Of a DNA stretch of 64,000 nt, positions 1 to 9,977 are shown piece after piece. A model generated the notes under the pieces. It saw only the letters and a list, made by a program, of their open reading frames with translations. It was not told where the DNA came from and did not search any database. The stretch's first letter is position 1. Each line of letters begins with the position of its first letter. The DNA is from Flavobacterium fontis. Its GTDB lineage: Bacteria > Bacteroidota > Bacteroidia > Flavobacteriales > Flavobacteriaceae. The stretch spans positions 109,415 to 173,414 of the forward strand of contig NZ_FQVQ01000006.1 in the NCBI RefSeq assembly GCF_900129405.1, read 5' to 3'. The position numbers were made by a program, and so were the translations under genes.

Positions 1-819
1 AACAAATACATTTTTACAGAATACCAGTATTTACTCGAAGGTTTTCAAGACGATTGGAGCGAATGGACGACCAAATCGGCTATTAATTTCAGAAATCTTC
101 CTCCAGGCGATTACGTTTTTAAAGTGCGAGCCCGGATTACCAATTCCCTCTCCGAAAACACAGCGATCTACCGGTTTACCATTGCTAAACCCTGGTATGC
201 TACAAACTTGGCGCTCTTTTTCTATCTCATTGCTGGCATTTTTCTTTTCCGATATATTAATAAGCAATACCGAAACTATTATATGCGTCAACGCGAAAAG
301 TTGATCGAAGAGAATAATCGCTTGTTGGAAATCAAAGAGTTGGAAAATGAACAGCAATTAATGAAACTGCGCAATGAGCAATTGGCACAAGATGTTGATG
401 CCAAAAGTAAAGAGTTGGCCGTTTCTACAATGAGTTTACTTAAAAAGGACGAGTTACTGGCCTTGATTAAAGAGGACTTAAAGAAAACGACCGATGAACC
501 CAATAGCAGTCGCAGTATTAAGTCGTTGATTTCTACCATCAATCGTAACATAGGCGAAGAAAATACCTGGAAAGTGTTTAAAGAAGCCTTTGATACTGCG
601 GATAAAGACTTTTTAAAGAAAGTCAAAGAAGCACATCCCTCATTAACCCCTAATGATTTAAGACTTTGTGCTTATTTACGCTTAAACCTATCGTCAAAAG
701 AAATTGCTCCTTTATTGAATATTTCGGTGCGTAGTATTGAAATTAAGCGATATCGTTTGCGTAAAAAAATGAATTTACCGCACGAAAAAGGACTCGTGGA
801 GTATATTCTCTCCATTTAA
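1..819 (+). CDS. Triple-Y sensor / LuxR-type HTH regulator, 3' part
   Basis: Partial gene; the reading frame is open from base 1. The visible 272 residues begin inside a Y_Y_Y (triple tyrosine) domain (YLLEGFQDDWSEW, then LPPGDYVFKVRA). A single membrane segment follows (ALFFYLIAGIFLFRYI), then a long charged coiled coil, then a C-terminal LuxR-type helix-turn-helix (LTPNDLRLCAYLRL, SSKEIAPLLNIS, SIEIKRYRLRKKM). This is the architecture of Bacteroidota one-component regulators that normally carry an N-terminal periplasmic beta-propeller, which would lie outside the window. It sits upstream of and collinear with the beta-glucan enzymes, so it is the likely regulator that senses a glucan fragment in the periplasm; that role is inferred from position. 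There is no histidine kinase domain, so it is not a hybrid two-component system. Confidence 0.85.
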   Translation, partial: NKYIFTEYQYLLEGFQDDWSEWTTKSAINFRNLPPGDYVFKVRARITNSLSENTAIYRFTIAKPWYATNLALFFYLIAGIFLFRYINKQYRNYYMRQREKLIEENNRLLEIKELENEQQLMKLRNEQLAQDVDAKSKELAVSTMSLLKKDELLALIKEDLKKTTDEPNSSRSIKSLISTINRNIGEENTWKVFKEAFDTADKDFLKKVKEAHPSLTPNDLRLCAYLRLNLSSKEIAPLLNISVRSIEIKRYRLRKKMNLPHEKGLVEYILSI

Positions 820-914
820 ATTAGCTAAATAGAGTTAAAATTTCCTATACAGCACCTCTACAAATTATTTATTTAATTCGGCAGAGTGCGTGAAGTAAAT
901 TTAAAAATAATCGT

Positions 915-943
915 TTAAAGCCCTTGTTATATAAGGGTTTTAG
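915..943 (+). terminator. Possible weak terminator after the regulator
   Basis: An imperfect hairpin (AGCCCTT pairing with AAGGGTT, one G-U pair) is followed by only a short T-rich stretch. It would separate the regulator from the enzyme operon. The remaining bases to 1081 are AT-rich and hold no ORF; I could not pick a convincing -33/-7 promoter pair for the downstream operon. Confidence 0.35.
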
Positions 944-1081
944 CGCAAATGAAATGAAAATCAAATTGTATGTTTTTTGTTGAGGTGAATTCTTTTTCTC
1001 AATTAAAGACACTAGTTAATTTTATGAAATTATTAATTCAACCAAATTTCAACCTTTAAATTATCTAATCCTTAATAACCA

Positions 1082-4000
1082 ATGAAAAAAATTATTATTC
1101 TACTCTTTTTTGGCTGTTCTTGGTTCGGTTTTTCGCAATCCGAGCGCGTAACGCTAGATAAGACGAACGCAGAAGTACGTTTGAAAGTAAACGGCAAAGA
1201 TTTCATGATCAATGGAATGAACTGGGATTACTTTCCAATCGGTACCAATTACAATTACAGTTTATGGAATCAACCCGATTCATTTATTCGTCAAGCTTTA
1301 GACGATGAAATGGGGATGTTGAAAAATATGGGTGTGAATACCATTCGCGTCTATACGGGAATGCCCAAAAAATGGATTGAATACGTCTATGCAACCCACG
1401 GGATATATACAATGCTAAACCATTCCTTTGGTCGTTATGGGTTAACCATTGATGGCGTTTGGACACCCATTACAGAGTATTCCGATCCCAAAACGCAAGC
1501 CCTATTGTTGCAAGAAGTTACACAAATGGTGGCTGAATACAAAGACACCAAGGGATTGTTACTTTTCTTGTTAGGAAACGAAAACAACTACGGATTGTTC
1601 TGGGACGGTGCGGAAACTGAAAATATTCCAATGCAAGATCGCAAGTCAACCATACGTGCCAAGTCAATGTACCAACTCTTTAATCAAGCAGTGGTGAAAA
1701 TGAAAGCGATTGACAGTTCGCGACCCATTGCCATTTGTAATGGAGACCTACTTTTTCTCGACATCATAGCCAAAGAATGTAAGGATGTAGATATTCTCGG
1801 AACCAATGTATACCGCGGAGTGTCTTTTGGAGATTTGTTTGAGCGCGTGAAAAAAGAATACGGAAAACCTGTACTTTTCACTGAGTTTGGTGCTGATGCG
1901 TTTAACGTGCAAACCAACAAAGAGGATGCAAACGCTCAGGCTTTCTACTTAAAAGGAAACTGGAAAGAAATATATGAAAATGCAGCAGGTATGGGTAAAA
2001 CCGGCAACTGTATTGGAGGGTTTACCTTTCAGTTTAGTGACGGTTGGTGGAAATTTGGACAAACCAAAAATCTGGATGTACACGATACCAACGCTTCATG
2101 GTCTAATGGAGGATACCAAAAGGATTTTACCGAAGGCGAAAACAACATGAATGAAGAGTGGTTTGGTATTTGTGCCAAAGGAGCTACCGATGAAAATGGA
2201 TTTTACCAACTTTATCCTAGAACAGCCTACTACCTTTTAAAAGACATTCATCAATTTGATCCCTATGCTCCAGGAGCAAATGCAGCGCAATTGCAAAGTG
2301 TTTTGGACAAAACGCAAATCATGGATGCAGCCCTGCGTGCCCGTAGCGATAAAGCGGCTGCTGAAGCCTCTCAAGGAAGTAAAATTCGCGTTACGCGATT
2401 ATCCGCTGAGTTCACTACCTTCAATACAGGCGGTTCTTTAATTACCACGCCCGAAAGTCCAACACCCAATTTTAACGATTTCCCCAACCAACAAGGGTTT
2501 GACAATATGGAATCGTATTTTGTAGGGATTGGCGGAAATCCTTCGGCCAATTCAAGTGCCAATATCGAATTCAACGTGCTTGGGAATGTAGCCCAAAATC
2601 CCATCGATCAAATTTTTTATGAAAATCGCGGGCGTCCCGTTATTGTTGACGGACCTAATGGCCCTGTTCAATTGCAAGACAATAACCGTGTACAAGTGTA
2701 TCGTGCAAGCTACAACTGGAATAGCAAATATTTTAACTTAACCGGATTTTACCGAACCGGACATTACCATTGGGGTTATGAAGGCGATTTCTTCGGATTG
2801 TACCCTGAGGCCAACTATGGACCACAAATGGATATCTACAACGGTATTGCTCCTTTTGGTTTTGAAGTTGAGGGTAAGAAAATGCTCAACGGATTGAAAG
2901 TAGCTTTCGGACCTCAATTATGGTGGGGTGCCAACCCTGCTATTTTGGTAAAGTATAGCCGTAAAATAGCAAACACCGATTTTACTACCATCTTCCATGA
3001 AGATTTAGAACAACAAGGTGCTATCGTGAGTTCGTTTGCCGTTCCCCAACCGAAAACGCGTCGTCTTACGCTTCACCTCAATCGTAAATTTGGAAAATTG
3101 GCCGTTGATTTAGGCGGTATTTGGGCGGGACAACCTTTAAATGGTCGCGAATATCAAGTGTCTCGTGGGGATGAAAATAACCCGCAAGTATTTTTGACTC
3201 AAGTTGAATCTAAAGACAACTGGGGTGGAAAAATGAAACTAACCTACACCGGGGGACGTTTTAATTGGTATGGACAAGGAGCAGCCATGGGCTTAGTAGC
3301 CAATGGAGGAGCCGATTTGACGCAAACTTTTACCGGATGGCGTTTGAAAGATAGTGGAAGCGGGAACCAATACAATGTGTTGACTGGTTTTACGTACACT
3401 ATCGGAAAACTACAAATTGCGCCTAACTTTTTATGGCAAAAACCATTAGAAGGACCGATGACCACGAATGTGCCGGCACCCGGTCGCCCACGAAATATTT
3501 TGGACGATCCCTTTGTCGTGCGTTCCAACCGCGAGCAAACGGCCGCAGAGATTTTATTCACTTTCGATCAAACCCCAGGAACTTGGATGTACGAGTGGGA
3601 TAACGATCGTACAGAAGATTCAAAATTCTCGGTAAGTGCTGGTTTTGTATACCGTCATTTACCTACTTCACAAGATGCCGCTATTGGTATTTTGGGGAAT
3701 GGAAGAACATTGTTTGCCTTTGACGGGGCTGCACCTGCCGCTGATTTGTGGGAAGTGAATACCCGTATCGTTTCAAAATTGAATAAAGATTTTGGAATTA
3801 TTGCAACGCTGTATGCGGGTGATGCTCAAGCCAACGGAAGTGATGCGCGAAAAATTACCCGTATGGGAATGGATTTACGTGCCATTTATAAAAACGTAAA
3901 ATTTAATTCAGCCCTAAAAATCAACGATTGGGGTCCATATGACTACCACCGCGATTTCAACTTAACGTTCCCTTTACAGCTCATGGCAGATTTATCTACA

Positions 4001-4213
4001 ACGATTGGAAAGCCAGATTGGTTTATTCTTCCAGGAACCCGAATTGGGATCCGTGGCACTTGGCGTTCTTTAGATAAGTATTCGCCGCGTTATAATCCAA
4101 CTCAAATTCAAAATCCAGCAGGGGAGTGGGTACCCGACCCCAATGCGATTGGTTTTGATAATGGACAGGAGTGGGAAATTCGAACCTATATTCATATTAA
4201 TATCATAAATTAA
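1082..4213 (+). CDS. Secreted glycoside hydrolase (GH2/GH5-like TIM barrel) with large beta-rich, porin-like C-terminus
   Basis: A 1043-aa protein with a signal peptide (residues 1-19, MKKIIILLFFGCSW). Residues about 20-400 form a clan-A type TIM barrel: NTIRVYTGMP strand, acid/base candidate E167 in GNENN, nucleophile candidate E268 in TEFGAD, as in GH2 and GH5 relatives. After a linker near 430, some 600 residues consist of short alternating hydrophobic/polar strands rich in Tyr, Trp and Gly, ending in an amphipathic strand (EWEIRTYIHINIIN) as expected for an outer-membrane barrel. That would tether a hydrolase to an OM beta-barrel. It is the first gene of the operon, 12 bp before the glycan-binding lipoprotein. 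The substrate is inferred from the neighbours to be a beta-glucan. Exact GH family and barrel nature are not certain; the C-terminus could instead be a stack of soluble beta domains. Confidence 0.7.
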   Translation: MKKIIILLFFGCSWFGFSQSERVTLDKTNAEVRLKVNGKDFMINGMNWDYFPIGTNYNYSLWNQPDSFIRQALDDEMGMLKNMGVNTIRVYTGMPKKWIEYVYATHGIYTMLNHSFGRYGLTIDGVWTPITEYSDPKTQALLLQEVTQMVAEYKDTKGLLLFLLGNENNYGLFWDGAETENIPMQDRKSTIRAKSMYQLFNQAVVKMKAIDSSRPIAICNGDLLFLDIIAKECKDVDILGTNVYRGVSFGDLFERVKKEYGKPVLFTEFGADAFNVQTNKEDANAQAFYLKGNWKEIYENAAGMGKTGNCIGGFTFQFSDGWWKFGQTKNLDVHDTNASWSNGGYQKDFTEGENNMNEEWFGICAKGATDENGFYQLYPRTAYYLLKDIHQFDPYAPGANAAQLQSVLDKTQIMDAALRARSDKAAAEASQGSKIRVTRLSAEFTTFNTGGSLITTPESPTPNFNDFPNQQGFDNMESYFVGIGGNPSANSSANIEFNVLGNVAQNPIDQIFYENRGRPVIVDGPNGPVQLQDNNRVQVYRASYNWNSKYFNLTGFYRTGHYHWGYEGDFFGLYPEANYGPQMDIYNGIAPFGFEVEGKKMLNGLKVAFGPQLWWGANPAILVKYSRKIANTDFTTIFHEDLEQQGAIVSSFAVPQPKTRRLTLHLNRKFGKLAVDLGGIWAGQPLNGREYQVSRGDENNPQVFLTQVESKDNWGGKMKLTYTGGRFNWYGQGAAMGLVANGGADLTQTFTGWRLKDSGSGNQYNVLTGFTYTIGKLQIAPNFLWQKPLEGPMTTNVPAPGRPRNILDDPFVVRSNREQTAAEILFTFDQTPGTWMYEWDNDRTEDSKFSVSAGFVYRHLPTSQDAAIGILGNGRTLFAFDGAAPAADLWEVNTRIVSKLNKDFGIIATLYAGDAQANGSDARKITRMGMDLRAIYKNVKFNSALKINDWGPYDYHRDFNLTFPLQLMADLSTTIGKPDWFILPGTRIGIRGTWRSLDKYSPRYNPTQIQNPAGEWVPDPNAIGFDNGQEWEIRTYIHINIIN

Positions 4214-4225
4214 AAAAAATACCCT

Positions 4226-5626
4226 ATGAAAACGAGATTTATGAACGCAATGACAAAAACCCTTACCGGTTGCTTATTGGCTGGTTTTGTGGTGGGTTGT
4301 GAAAACGATCCGAATGACTTCAAAGAAGCCAAGTATTCTTCAAATCCTGATGTATTTATCGATACCTTCAGTGGTGGATTAAATTATGCCGCTTTCGGTG
4401 GATCGGTTTTGACCGCTTTCCAAGTGGATAATGACGTAACCTACAACAACACCGAAGCTTCGATGCGTGTTGATGTGCCCAATGTAAATGATCCCGCGGG
4501 GTCCTATGCTGGAGGTGCTTTTTTTACTTCGGTAGGTCGTGACTTATCGTCCTACAATGCCCTTACCTTTTATGCCAAAAGTTCGGTAGCGGCTACTTTA
4601 GATGTGGTAGGTTTTGGAATTGATTTGGGTGAAAACAAATACCAAGCAGCTATCAACGGATTGAGTTTGTCTACCGTTTGGAAAAAGTACATCATTCCTA
4701 TCCCAGACCCTTCTAAATTGAAAATGGAAAAAGGAATGTTCTATTTTTCTGAAGGTCCTGAGAACGGCAATGGCTACTCGTTTTGGATTGATGAAGTGCG
4801 GTTTGAAAATTTAGGCACGATCGCTCATGCGCAAGCCCGAATTTCCAATGGACAAAATGCTTCGGTAACAACATTTAGCGGCGTAAATACCCCAATCACC
4901 GGCATTGGTTCGGTTTTCAATATGCCGAATGCCATCAACCAAGCAGTATCCATGTCGCCCGCATATCTTAATTTTACTTCCTCCAATACTGCAGTGGCCA
5001 CAGTAAGCAACACGGGAGTAGTGACTACCGTAGGAGCTGGAACAGCGGTCATTACGGCAAAATTAGGGACACAAAACGCGACGGGTTCTTTAACCATCAA
5101 CTGTCCCGGAGCTTATGTCAATGCGCCCACACCTACGTTGAACCCAATTAATGTGATATCCATTTTCAGTGATGCCTATACCAATGTTCCCGTAAATTAT
5201 TACAACGGTTATTGGCAACCTTGGCAAACTACCGTTTCTAGTGATTTTACGGTTAATGGAGATAATGTTTTAGGCTATAGCATTTTCAACTTTGTGGGAA
5301 TGGAGTTTAGCAGTCCAACCGTGAATGCCACCGCGATGACACATTTCCATTTAGATGCATTTATTCCGGGTCCTATTGCACCGGGGCGTCAATTGCGTGT
5401 TATCGTTGTAGATTTTGGTGCCAATGGTGTATTTGGAGGAGGAGACGATACCCGTCATTCAACCACATTCACAGCACCGTTCTTGGTGTCACAAAATTGG
5501 ATGTCTATCGAAATTCCATTTACAGCCATGCCTAATTTGGCGAGCCGTTCCAACTTAGCCCAAATCATTTTAGAAGGTGGCGACGGTTCGGTTATTTACG
5601 TGGATAATGTGTATTTCCACAATTAA
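4226..5626 (+). CDS. Surface glycan-binding lipoprotein with Ig-like (BIG_2) domain
   Basis: A 466-aa lipoprotein: the N-terminus ends in a lipobox, AGFVVGC, with Cys25 as the lipidation site. Residues about 40-195 look like a beta-sandwich carbohydrate-binding domain (SYNALTFYAKSS, WIDEVRFENLG). Residues about 205-290 match a bacterial Ig-like group 2 domain (TSSNTAVATVSNTGVVTTVGAGTAVITA is the classic BIG_2 signature region). Residues about 310-466 form a second sandwich ending IYVDNVYFHN. No catalytic motif was seen. Its place between two hydrolases matches the surface glycan-binding proteins of laminarin loci, which hold polysaccharide at the outer membrane. The specific ligand is inferred, not shown. 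Confidence 0.75.
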   Translation: MKTRFMNAMTKTLTGCLLAGFVVGCENDPNDFKEAKYSSNPDVFIDTFSGGLNYAAFGGSVLTAFQVDNDVTYNNTEASMRVDVPNVNDPAGSYAGGAFFTSVGRDLSSYNALTFYAKSSVAATLDVVGFGIDLGENKYQAAINGLSLSTVWKKYIIPIPDPSKLKMEKGMFYFSEGPENGNGYSFWIDEVRFENLGTIAHAQARISNGQNASVTTFSGVNTPITGIGSVFNMPNAINQAVSMSPAYLNFTSSNTAVATVSNTGVVTTVGAGTAVITAKLGTQNATGSLTINCPGAYVNAPTPTLNPINVISIFSDAYTNVPVNYYNGYWQPWQTTVSSDFTVNGDNVLGYSIFNFVGMEFSSPTVNATAMTHFHLDAFIPGPIAPGRQLRVIVVDFGANGVFGGGDDTRHSTTFTAPFLVSQNWMSIEIPFTAMPNLASRSNLAQIILEGGDGSVIYVDNVYFHN

Positions 5627-5645
5627 TCATTTTTTAGTAAACTCT

Positions 5646-6473
5646 ATGAAAACACTTATCAATAGTACAAAAGCAGTTGCCCTTCTCACTCTGGGTTGGT
5701 TTTTTACCGGCTGCGAAACCGATACCAAACAAAACATCGAAAGCCGTAATTGGCAATTGGTTTGGAGTGATGAATTTGATGGCGCGTCAGGACAATCACC
5801 CGATGCTACCAAATGGGCTTACGATATCGGAACAGGGTCAAATGGCTGGGGAAACCAAGAACTTCAATTTTACACCAATCGGGTACAAAACGTTTCAACC
5901 GATGGTGAAGGAAACTTGGTTATTACCGCTTTGAAAGAAAATTATAACGGTTCCCAATACACTTCTGCTCGTATCAAAACCAAAGGCAAATTTGCACAAC
6001 AATACGGTCGTTTTGAAGCGCGATTGAAAACGCCCTATGGACAAGGTTTATGGCCTGCGTTTTGGATGTTGGGCGATAATTTTGAAACTGTAGGTTGGCC
6101 CAATTGTGGTGAAATTGATATCATGGAATTGCGCGGTCAATTGCCCAGTACCATTAACGGTACGATCCACGGTCCTGGTTATTCGGGAGGTAACGCTATC
6201 TCTGGAAGCTACACCTTGTTTAACGGTCGTTTTGATACGGGCTACCACATTTTTGCCGCTGAATGGGATGCTCAAAAAATTGACTTTTTTGTAGACGGCT
6301 TCTTGTATAAACGCATTGCCAAAAGCGATGTACCCGGCGATTGGGTATTTGATCAAGCTTTCTTTATGATTTTGAACGTTGCTGTAGGTGGAAATTATGT
6401 GGGATTACCCAATAACAATACAACAGTTTTCCCACAAAAAATGACTATCGACTACGTACGTGTATACCAATAA
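5646..6473 (+). CDS. GH16 family endo-beta-1,3-glucanase (laminarinase-type) lipoprotein
   Basis: A 275-aa protein starting at the ATG at 5646, the first start followed by a lipoprotein signal (lipobox FFTGC, Cys23). An upstream in-frame start would overlap the previous gene and put the signal peptide inside the protein. The GH16 fold is clear: WSDEFDG near residue 40, ELQFYTNR near 72, GRFEARLKTPYGQGLWPAFWML at 121-142, and the catalytic GEIDIME box with nucleophile E156 and acid/base E161. It ends in the usual DYVRVYQ strand, so no accessory domain is present. GH16 enzymes of this type cleave internal beta-1,3 (or mixed beta-1,3/1,4) glucan bonds with retention. As a lipoprotein in this operon it probably acts at the cell surface or in the periplasm. 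Confidence 0.92.
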   Translation: MKTLINSTKAVALLTLGWFFTGCETDTKQNIESRNWQLVWSDEFDGASGQSPDATKWAYDIGTGSNGWGNQELQFYTNRVQNVSTDGEGNLVITALKENYNGSQYTSARIKTKGKFAQQYGRFEARLKTPYGQGLWPAFWMLGDNFETVGWPNCGEIDIMELRGQLPSTINGTIHGPGYSGGNAISGSYTLFNGRFDTGYHIFAAEWDAQKIDFFVDGFLYKRIAKSDVPGDWVFDQAFFMILNVAVGGNYVGLPNNNTTVFPQKMTIDYVRVYQ

Positions 6474-6500
6474 AACCATTCGTTGACTGAACATAAAACC

Positions 6501-9500
6501 ATGAATTTTAGTGCCCCTTTTTCTTCAAAGATAGATACGAAAAATCAAAATATTCCTGCCGATATGGAACTCGTAACGCTATACGATCAACAGTTTTTTA
6601 AAATTTCGAATGTCGATCACATGCGCCCTTTTTTCATGAGTATGGTGAGCGATGCCAATCATTGGCTGTTTATTGCTAGTAATGGCGGACTCACAGCGGG
6701 ACGTAAAAATGCATCATATGCTCTGTTCCCGTATTATACTGATGACAAAATAACAGAATCCGTTGATACTACAGGAAGCAAAACTATTTTTCAAATTCAA
6801 CATGAAGGGAAAATCGTTCTTTGGGAACCTTTCTCAGAGCGATTCAATGAATCCTTCACGCTTACCCGTAACCTCTACAAAAGTTTTTACGGCAATAGTA
6901 TCGTTTTTGAAGAAATTCACCATGATTTTGAGCTTACCTTTCGTTACCGTTGGCACACCAGTGATGTCTATGGTTTTGTTCGCAGTGCAGAATTAATCAA
7001 TCATGCCGAACAAGATTACGCCATTCAACTGTTGGACGGGATACAAAATATTATGCCCCATGGCGTAAGTGCTGATTTGCAAAATGCGACCAGTAATTTG
7101 GTCGATGCCTACAAACGTAACGAACTCGTTGCCGAAGTAGGATTAGGAATTTATGCCCTCAGTGCTATCATTGTTGACAAAGCCGAACCGAGTGAAGCCT
7201 TAAAAGCCAATGTGGTTTGGTCGTTGGGACTCAAAAATCCGAAGTACTTGGTGTCTTCACAGCAAGTGGCTCATTTTAGAAAAAAAATGCCTTTGGAAAC
7301 AGAATTAGATGTCAAAGGCGAAAAAGGGGCTTACTTCGTTGTTAGCGAAAATTATTTGATTAAAGGGGAAACATTGCAATGGCATATTGTTGCCGACGTG
7401 AATTATAACCAAGCCCAAGTGATTGAGCGTATAGAAGCTTTAAAGTCACCCCTGGATTTGGAAGCTAAAGTTATGGCGGATTCCCAGCTTGGGACTCAAA
7501 AATTAATTGCACTCAATGCCACCGCCGATGGATTACAATACACGGCTGATGTGCGAAAAGATGCCCGTCATTTTTCCAATGTGCTCTTCAATATCATGCG
7601 TGGGGGTATCTTTGACCACAACTACCAAGTGGATAAGGGAGACTTTTTAAACTACCTCAATCATGCCAATCCAGTAATGGCCAACCGTCATAAAGCCGTG
7701 TTTGCCGAATGGCCTGAACAATTGGATTACCCATCCCTTCAAGAGAAAATTGCTTTGTTGCACGACGACGATCTTTCGCGGCTTGCGGTAGAATACCTTC
7801 CGCTCAAATTTAGCCGCCGTCACGGTGACCCCAGTCGTCCTTGGAATAAGTTCTCCATCAATACACGCAATGAAATTGACGGTTCAAAAATTTTGGATTA
7901 CGAAGGAAACTGGCGCGATATTTTTCAAAATTGGGAATCGTTGGCCTTTGCCTTCCCTGGTTTTATTGATGGGATGATTACTAAGTTCTTAAATTCCTCT
8001 ACGTTTGATGGGTATAATCCGTATCGCGTGACCAAAGGGGGTTTTGATTGGGAAACGATCGAACCCGATAATCCGTGGTCCTATATCGGCTATTGGGGTG
8101 ACCATCAAATCATCTATTTACTTAAATTCTTAGAGTTTAAAGAAAAATACCAACCCAATTCCTTGCAAGAATGGTTCGACAAAGAGCAGTTTGTATACGC
8201 AGCTGTTCCTTACCGTATCAAACCCTATGAAGAAATTGTACAAAATCCCAAAGACACCATCACTTTCGATTGGGATTGGGATAAAGAAATCCACCACCGT
8301 AAAGCCAAAATCGGTGCCGATGGCGCACTGCTAACCGACAAGCAAGAGGCCATTTATCGGGTTACTTTTATTGAAAAAATTCTCGCCACAGTACTGGCCA
8401 AAATGGCCAATTTTATTCCCGAAGGCGGTATTTGGATGAATACGCAACGTCCCGAATGGAATGATGCCAACAATGCCTTAGTGGGCAATGGCGTTTCAAT
8501 GGTCACGTTGTACTATATGCGACGTTTTCTATCTTTTTTCCAAGAAATTTTAGAAAAAACACCCCAAGACACGATCAAAATTTCGGGAGAAATGGTCGAG
8601 TTTTACCATACGTTACGGGAATGTTTGGAACAACGAACCCATTGGTTACAACATCCCATCAACGATGCCCAACGCAAAGAAATGGTGGATTGTTTGGGTA
8701 AAGCTGCTTCAGAGTACCGCACACAAATTTATGAAAGCGGATTTTGGGGCAAGAAACGAACCCATTCCATGGCGGGATTGAAGCGATTTGTTGCGCTGGC
8801 CTTAGAGTATTTAGAACATTCCATTCAAGCCAATCAACGTCCCGACCAATTGTATCATGCCTACAATTTGATGGAATATACCCCGCAGGGCATCACCCTC
8901 GATTATCTTCCAGAAATGTTGGAGGGACAAGTGGCTGCATTGAGTTCGGGTTATTTATCATCAGAACAGGCCATTGACACGCTCCATGCTTTGCGGAACA
9001 GTGCTCTTTACCGTCCCGATCAGGATAGTTATGTACTCTATCCCAACAAGGCCTTGCCCAAATTTTTAGAAAAAAATAATATTCCTGCCGCCGAGGTTTT
9101 GGCTTCACCCTTATTACAAAAAATGGTGGCACGCAACGATGCGCGTCTAATCAATAAAGACCTGCATGGTAACTATCATTTTAACGGTAATTTCCATAAT
9201 GCCAATGATGTAGCGGCTATGCTGAAGCAACTCGAGTCCCAACCGGAATATGCTGATGTACTGGCACAAGAGGCTTCAAAGGTGTTGCAACTTTTTGAAA
9301 AAGTATTCGTGCACAAAGCCTTTACAGGTCGTTCGGGGACCTTTTACGGCTACGAAGGTTTAGGCTCCATTTACTGGCACATGGTTTCAAAGTTGGTGCT
9401 TGCGGTCGCTGAGATTTACGAAAAAGCCCAAGCTCAAAAGGAATCTCAAACCGTAATTGACCGTTTGGCCCACCATTTTCATACGATTAATGCGGGCATT

Positions 9501-9977
9501 GGTGTCCATAAATCTCCCTCAGTGTATGGAGCATTTCCTACCGACCCTTATTCGCATACCCCCTTCCATCGTGGAGCACAACAACCGGGAATGACAGGTC
9601 AGGTGAAAGAAGATATTTTGTCGCGAAATATCGAATTTGGATTGCATATTGAAAACGGTCAATTGCATTTTAACCCTAGTTTATTATCGCGAAAAGCATT
9701 TACTACGAAAGAACGAACTGTAGAATTGGTAAATGTTACCGGGGAGCATTACACTATAGTCCTGCCCGAGAACAGTCTAGTATTCACCTATGCGCAAGTT
9801 CCCGTAGTATATCAATTGAGCACTGCGTCACAATTATGCGTCACTTTTTCCGATCAATCCGAACAATGGATTGAAGGGACAAGTTTACCAAAGGATCTCT
9901 CAGCGAAACTGTTTTTACGAACAGGATCGATTCAAAAAATAACTGTTCCCATTGCCCCCAATCAAGTACAGGAATGA
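6501..9977 (+). CDS. GH149-like beta-1,3-oligoglucan phosphorylase, cytoplasmic
   Basis: About 1158 aa from the ATG at 6501; an upstream TTG at 6483 is possible but weaker. There is no signal peptide. The protein resembles the very large inverting phosphorylases of GH149 in length and layout: an N-terminal beta-sandwich (residues about 30-330), then an (alpha/alpha)6 barrel region with FSRRHGDPSRPWNKF, DYEGNWRDIFQNWE, WGDHQIIYLLKFLE and PEWNDANNALVGNG. The family releases glucose-1-phosphate from beta-1,3-glucooligosaccharides, which saves ATP and requires a cytoplasmic location, as seen here. The gene ends in an ATGA overlap with the next GH17 gene, so they are translationally coupled. Assignment to GH149 rather than the related GH94 or GH161 rests on recall of family features and should be treated as probable. 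The catalytic Asp was not assigned. Confidence 0.75.
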   Translation: MNFSAPFSSKIDTKNQNIPADMELVTLYDQQFFKISNVDHMRPFFMSMVSDANHWLFIASNGGLTAGRKNASYALFPYYTDDKITESVDTTGSKTIFQIQHEGKIVLWEPFSERFNESFTLTRNLYKSFYGNSIVFEEIHHDFELTFRYRWHTSDVYGFVRSAELINHAEQDYAIQLLDGIQNIMPHGVSADLQNATSNLVDAYKRNELVAEVGLGIYALSAIIVDKAEPSEALKANVVWSLGLKNPKYLVSSQQVAHFRKKMPLETELDVKGEKGAYFVVSENYLIKGETLQWHIVADVNYNQAQVIERIEALKSPLDLEAKVMADSQLGTQKLIALNATADGLQYTADVRKDARHFSNVLFNIMRGGIFDHNYQVDKGDFLNYLNHANPVMANRHKAVFAEWPEQLDYPSLQEKIALLHDDDLSRLAVEYLPLKFSRRHGDPSRPWNKFSINTRNEIDGSKILDYEGNWRDIFQNWESLAFAFPGFIDGMITKFLNSSTFDGYNPYRVTKGGFDWETIEPDNPWSYIGYWGDHQIIYLLKFLEFKEKYQPNSLQEWFDKEQFVYAAVPYRIKPYEEIVQNPKDTITFDWDWDKEIHHRKAKIGADGALLTDKQEAIYRVTFIEKILATVLAKMANFIPEGGIWMNTQRPEWNDANNALVGNGVSMVTLYYMRRFLSFFQEILEKTPQDTIKISGEMVEFYHTLRECLEQRTHWLQHPINDAQRKEMVDCLGKAASEYRTQIYESGFWGKKRTHSMAGLKRFVALALEYLEHSIQANQRPDQLYHAYNLMEYTPQGITLDYLPEMLEGQVAALSSGYLSSEQAIDTLHALRNSALYRPDQDSYVLYPNKALPKFLEKNNIPAAEVLASPLLQKMVARNDARLINKDLHGNYHFNGNFHNANDVAAMLKQLESQPEYADVLAQEASKVLQLFEKVFVHKAFTGRSGTFYGYEGLGSIYWHMVSKLVLAVAEIYEKAQAQKESQTVIDRLAHHFHTINAGIGVHKSPSVYGAFPTDPYSHTPFHRGAQQPGMTGQVKEDILSRNIEFGLHIENGQLHFNPSLLSRKAFTTKERTVELVNVTGEHYTIVLPENSLVFTYAQVPVVYQLSTASQLCVTFSDQSEQWIEGTSLPKDLSAKLFLRTGSIQKITVPIAPNQVQE

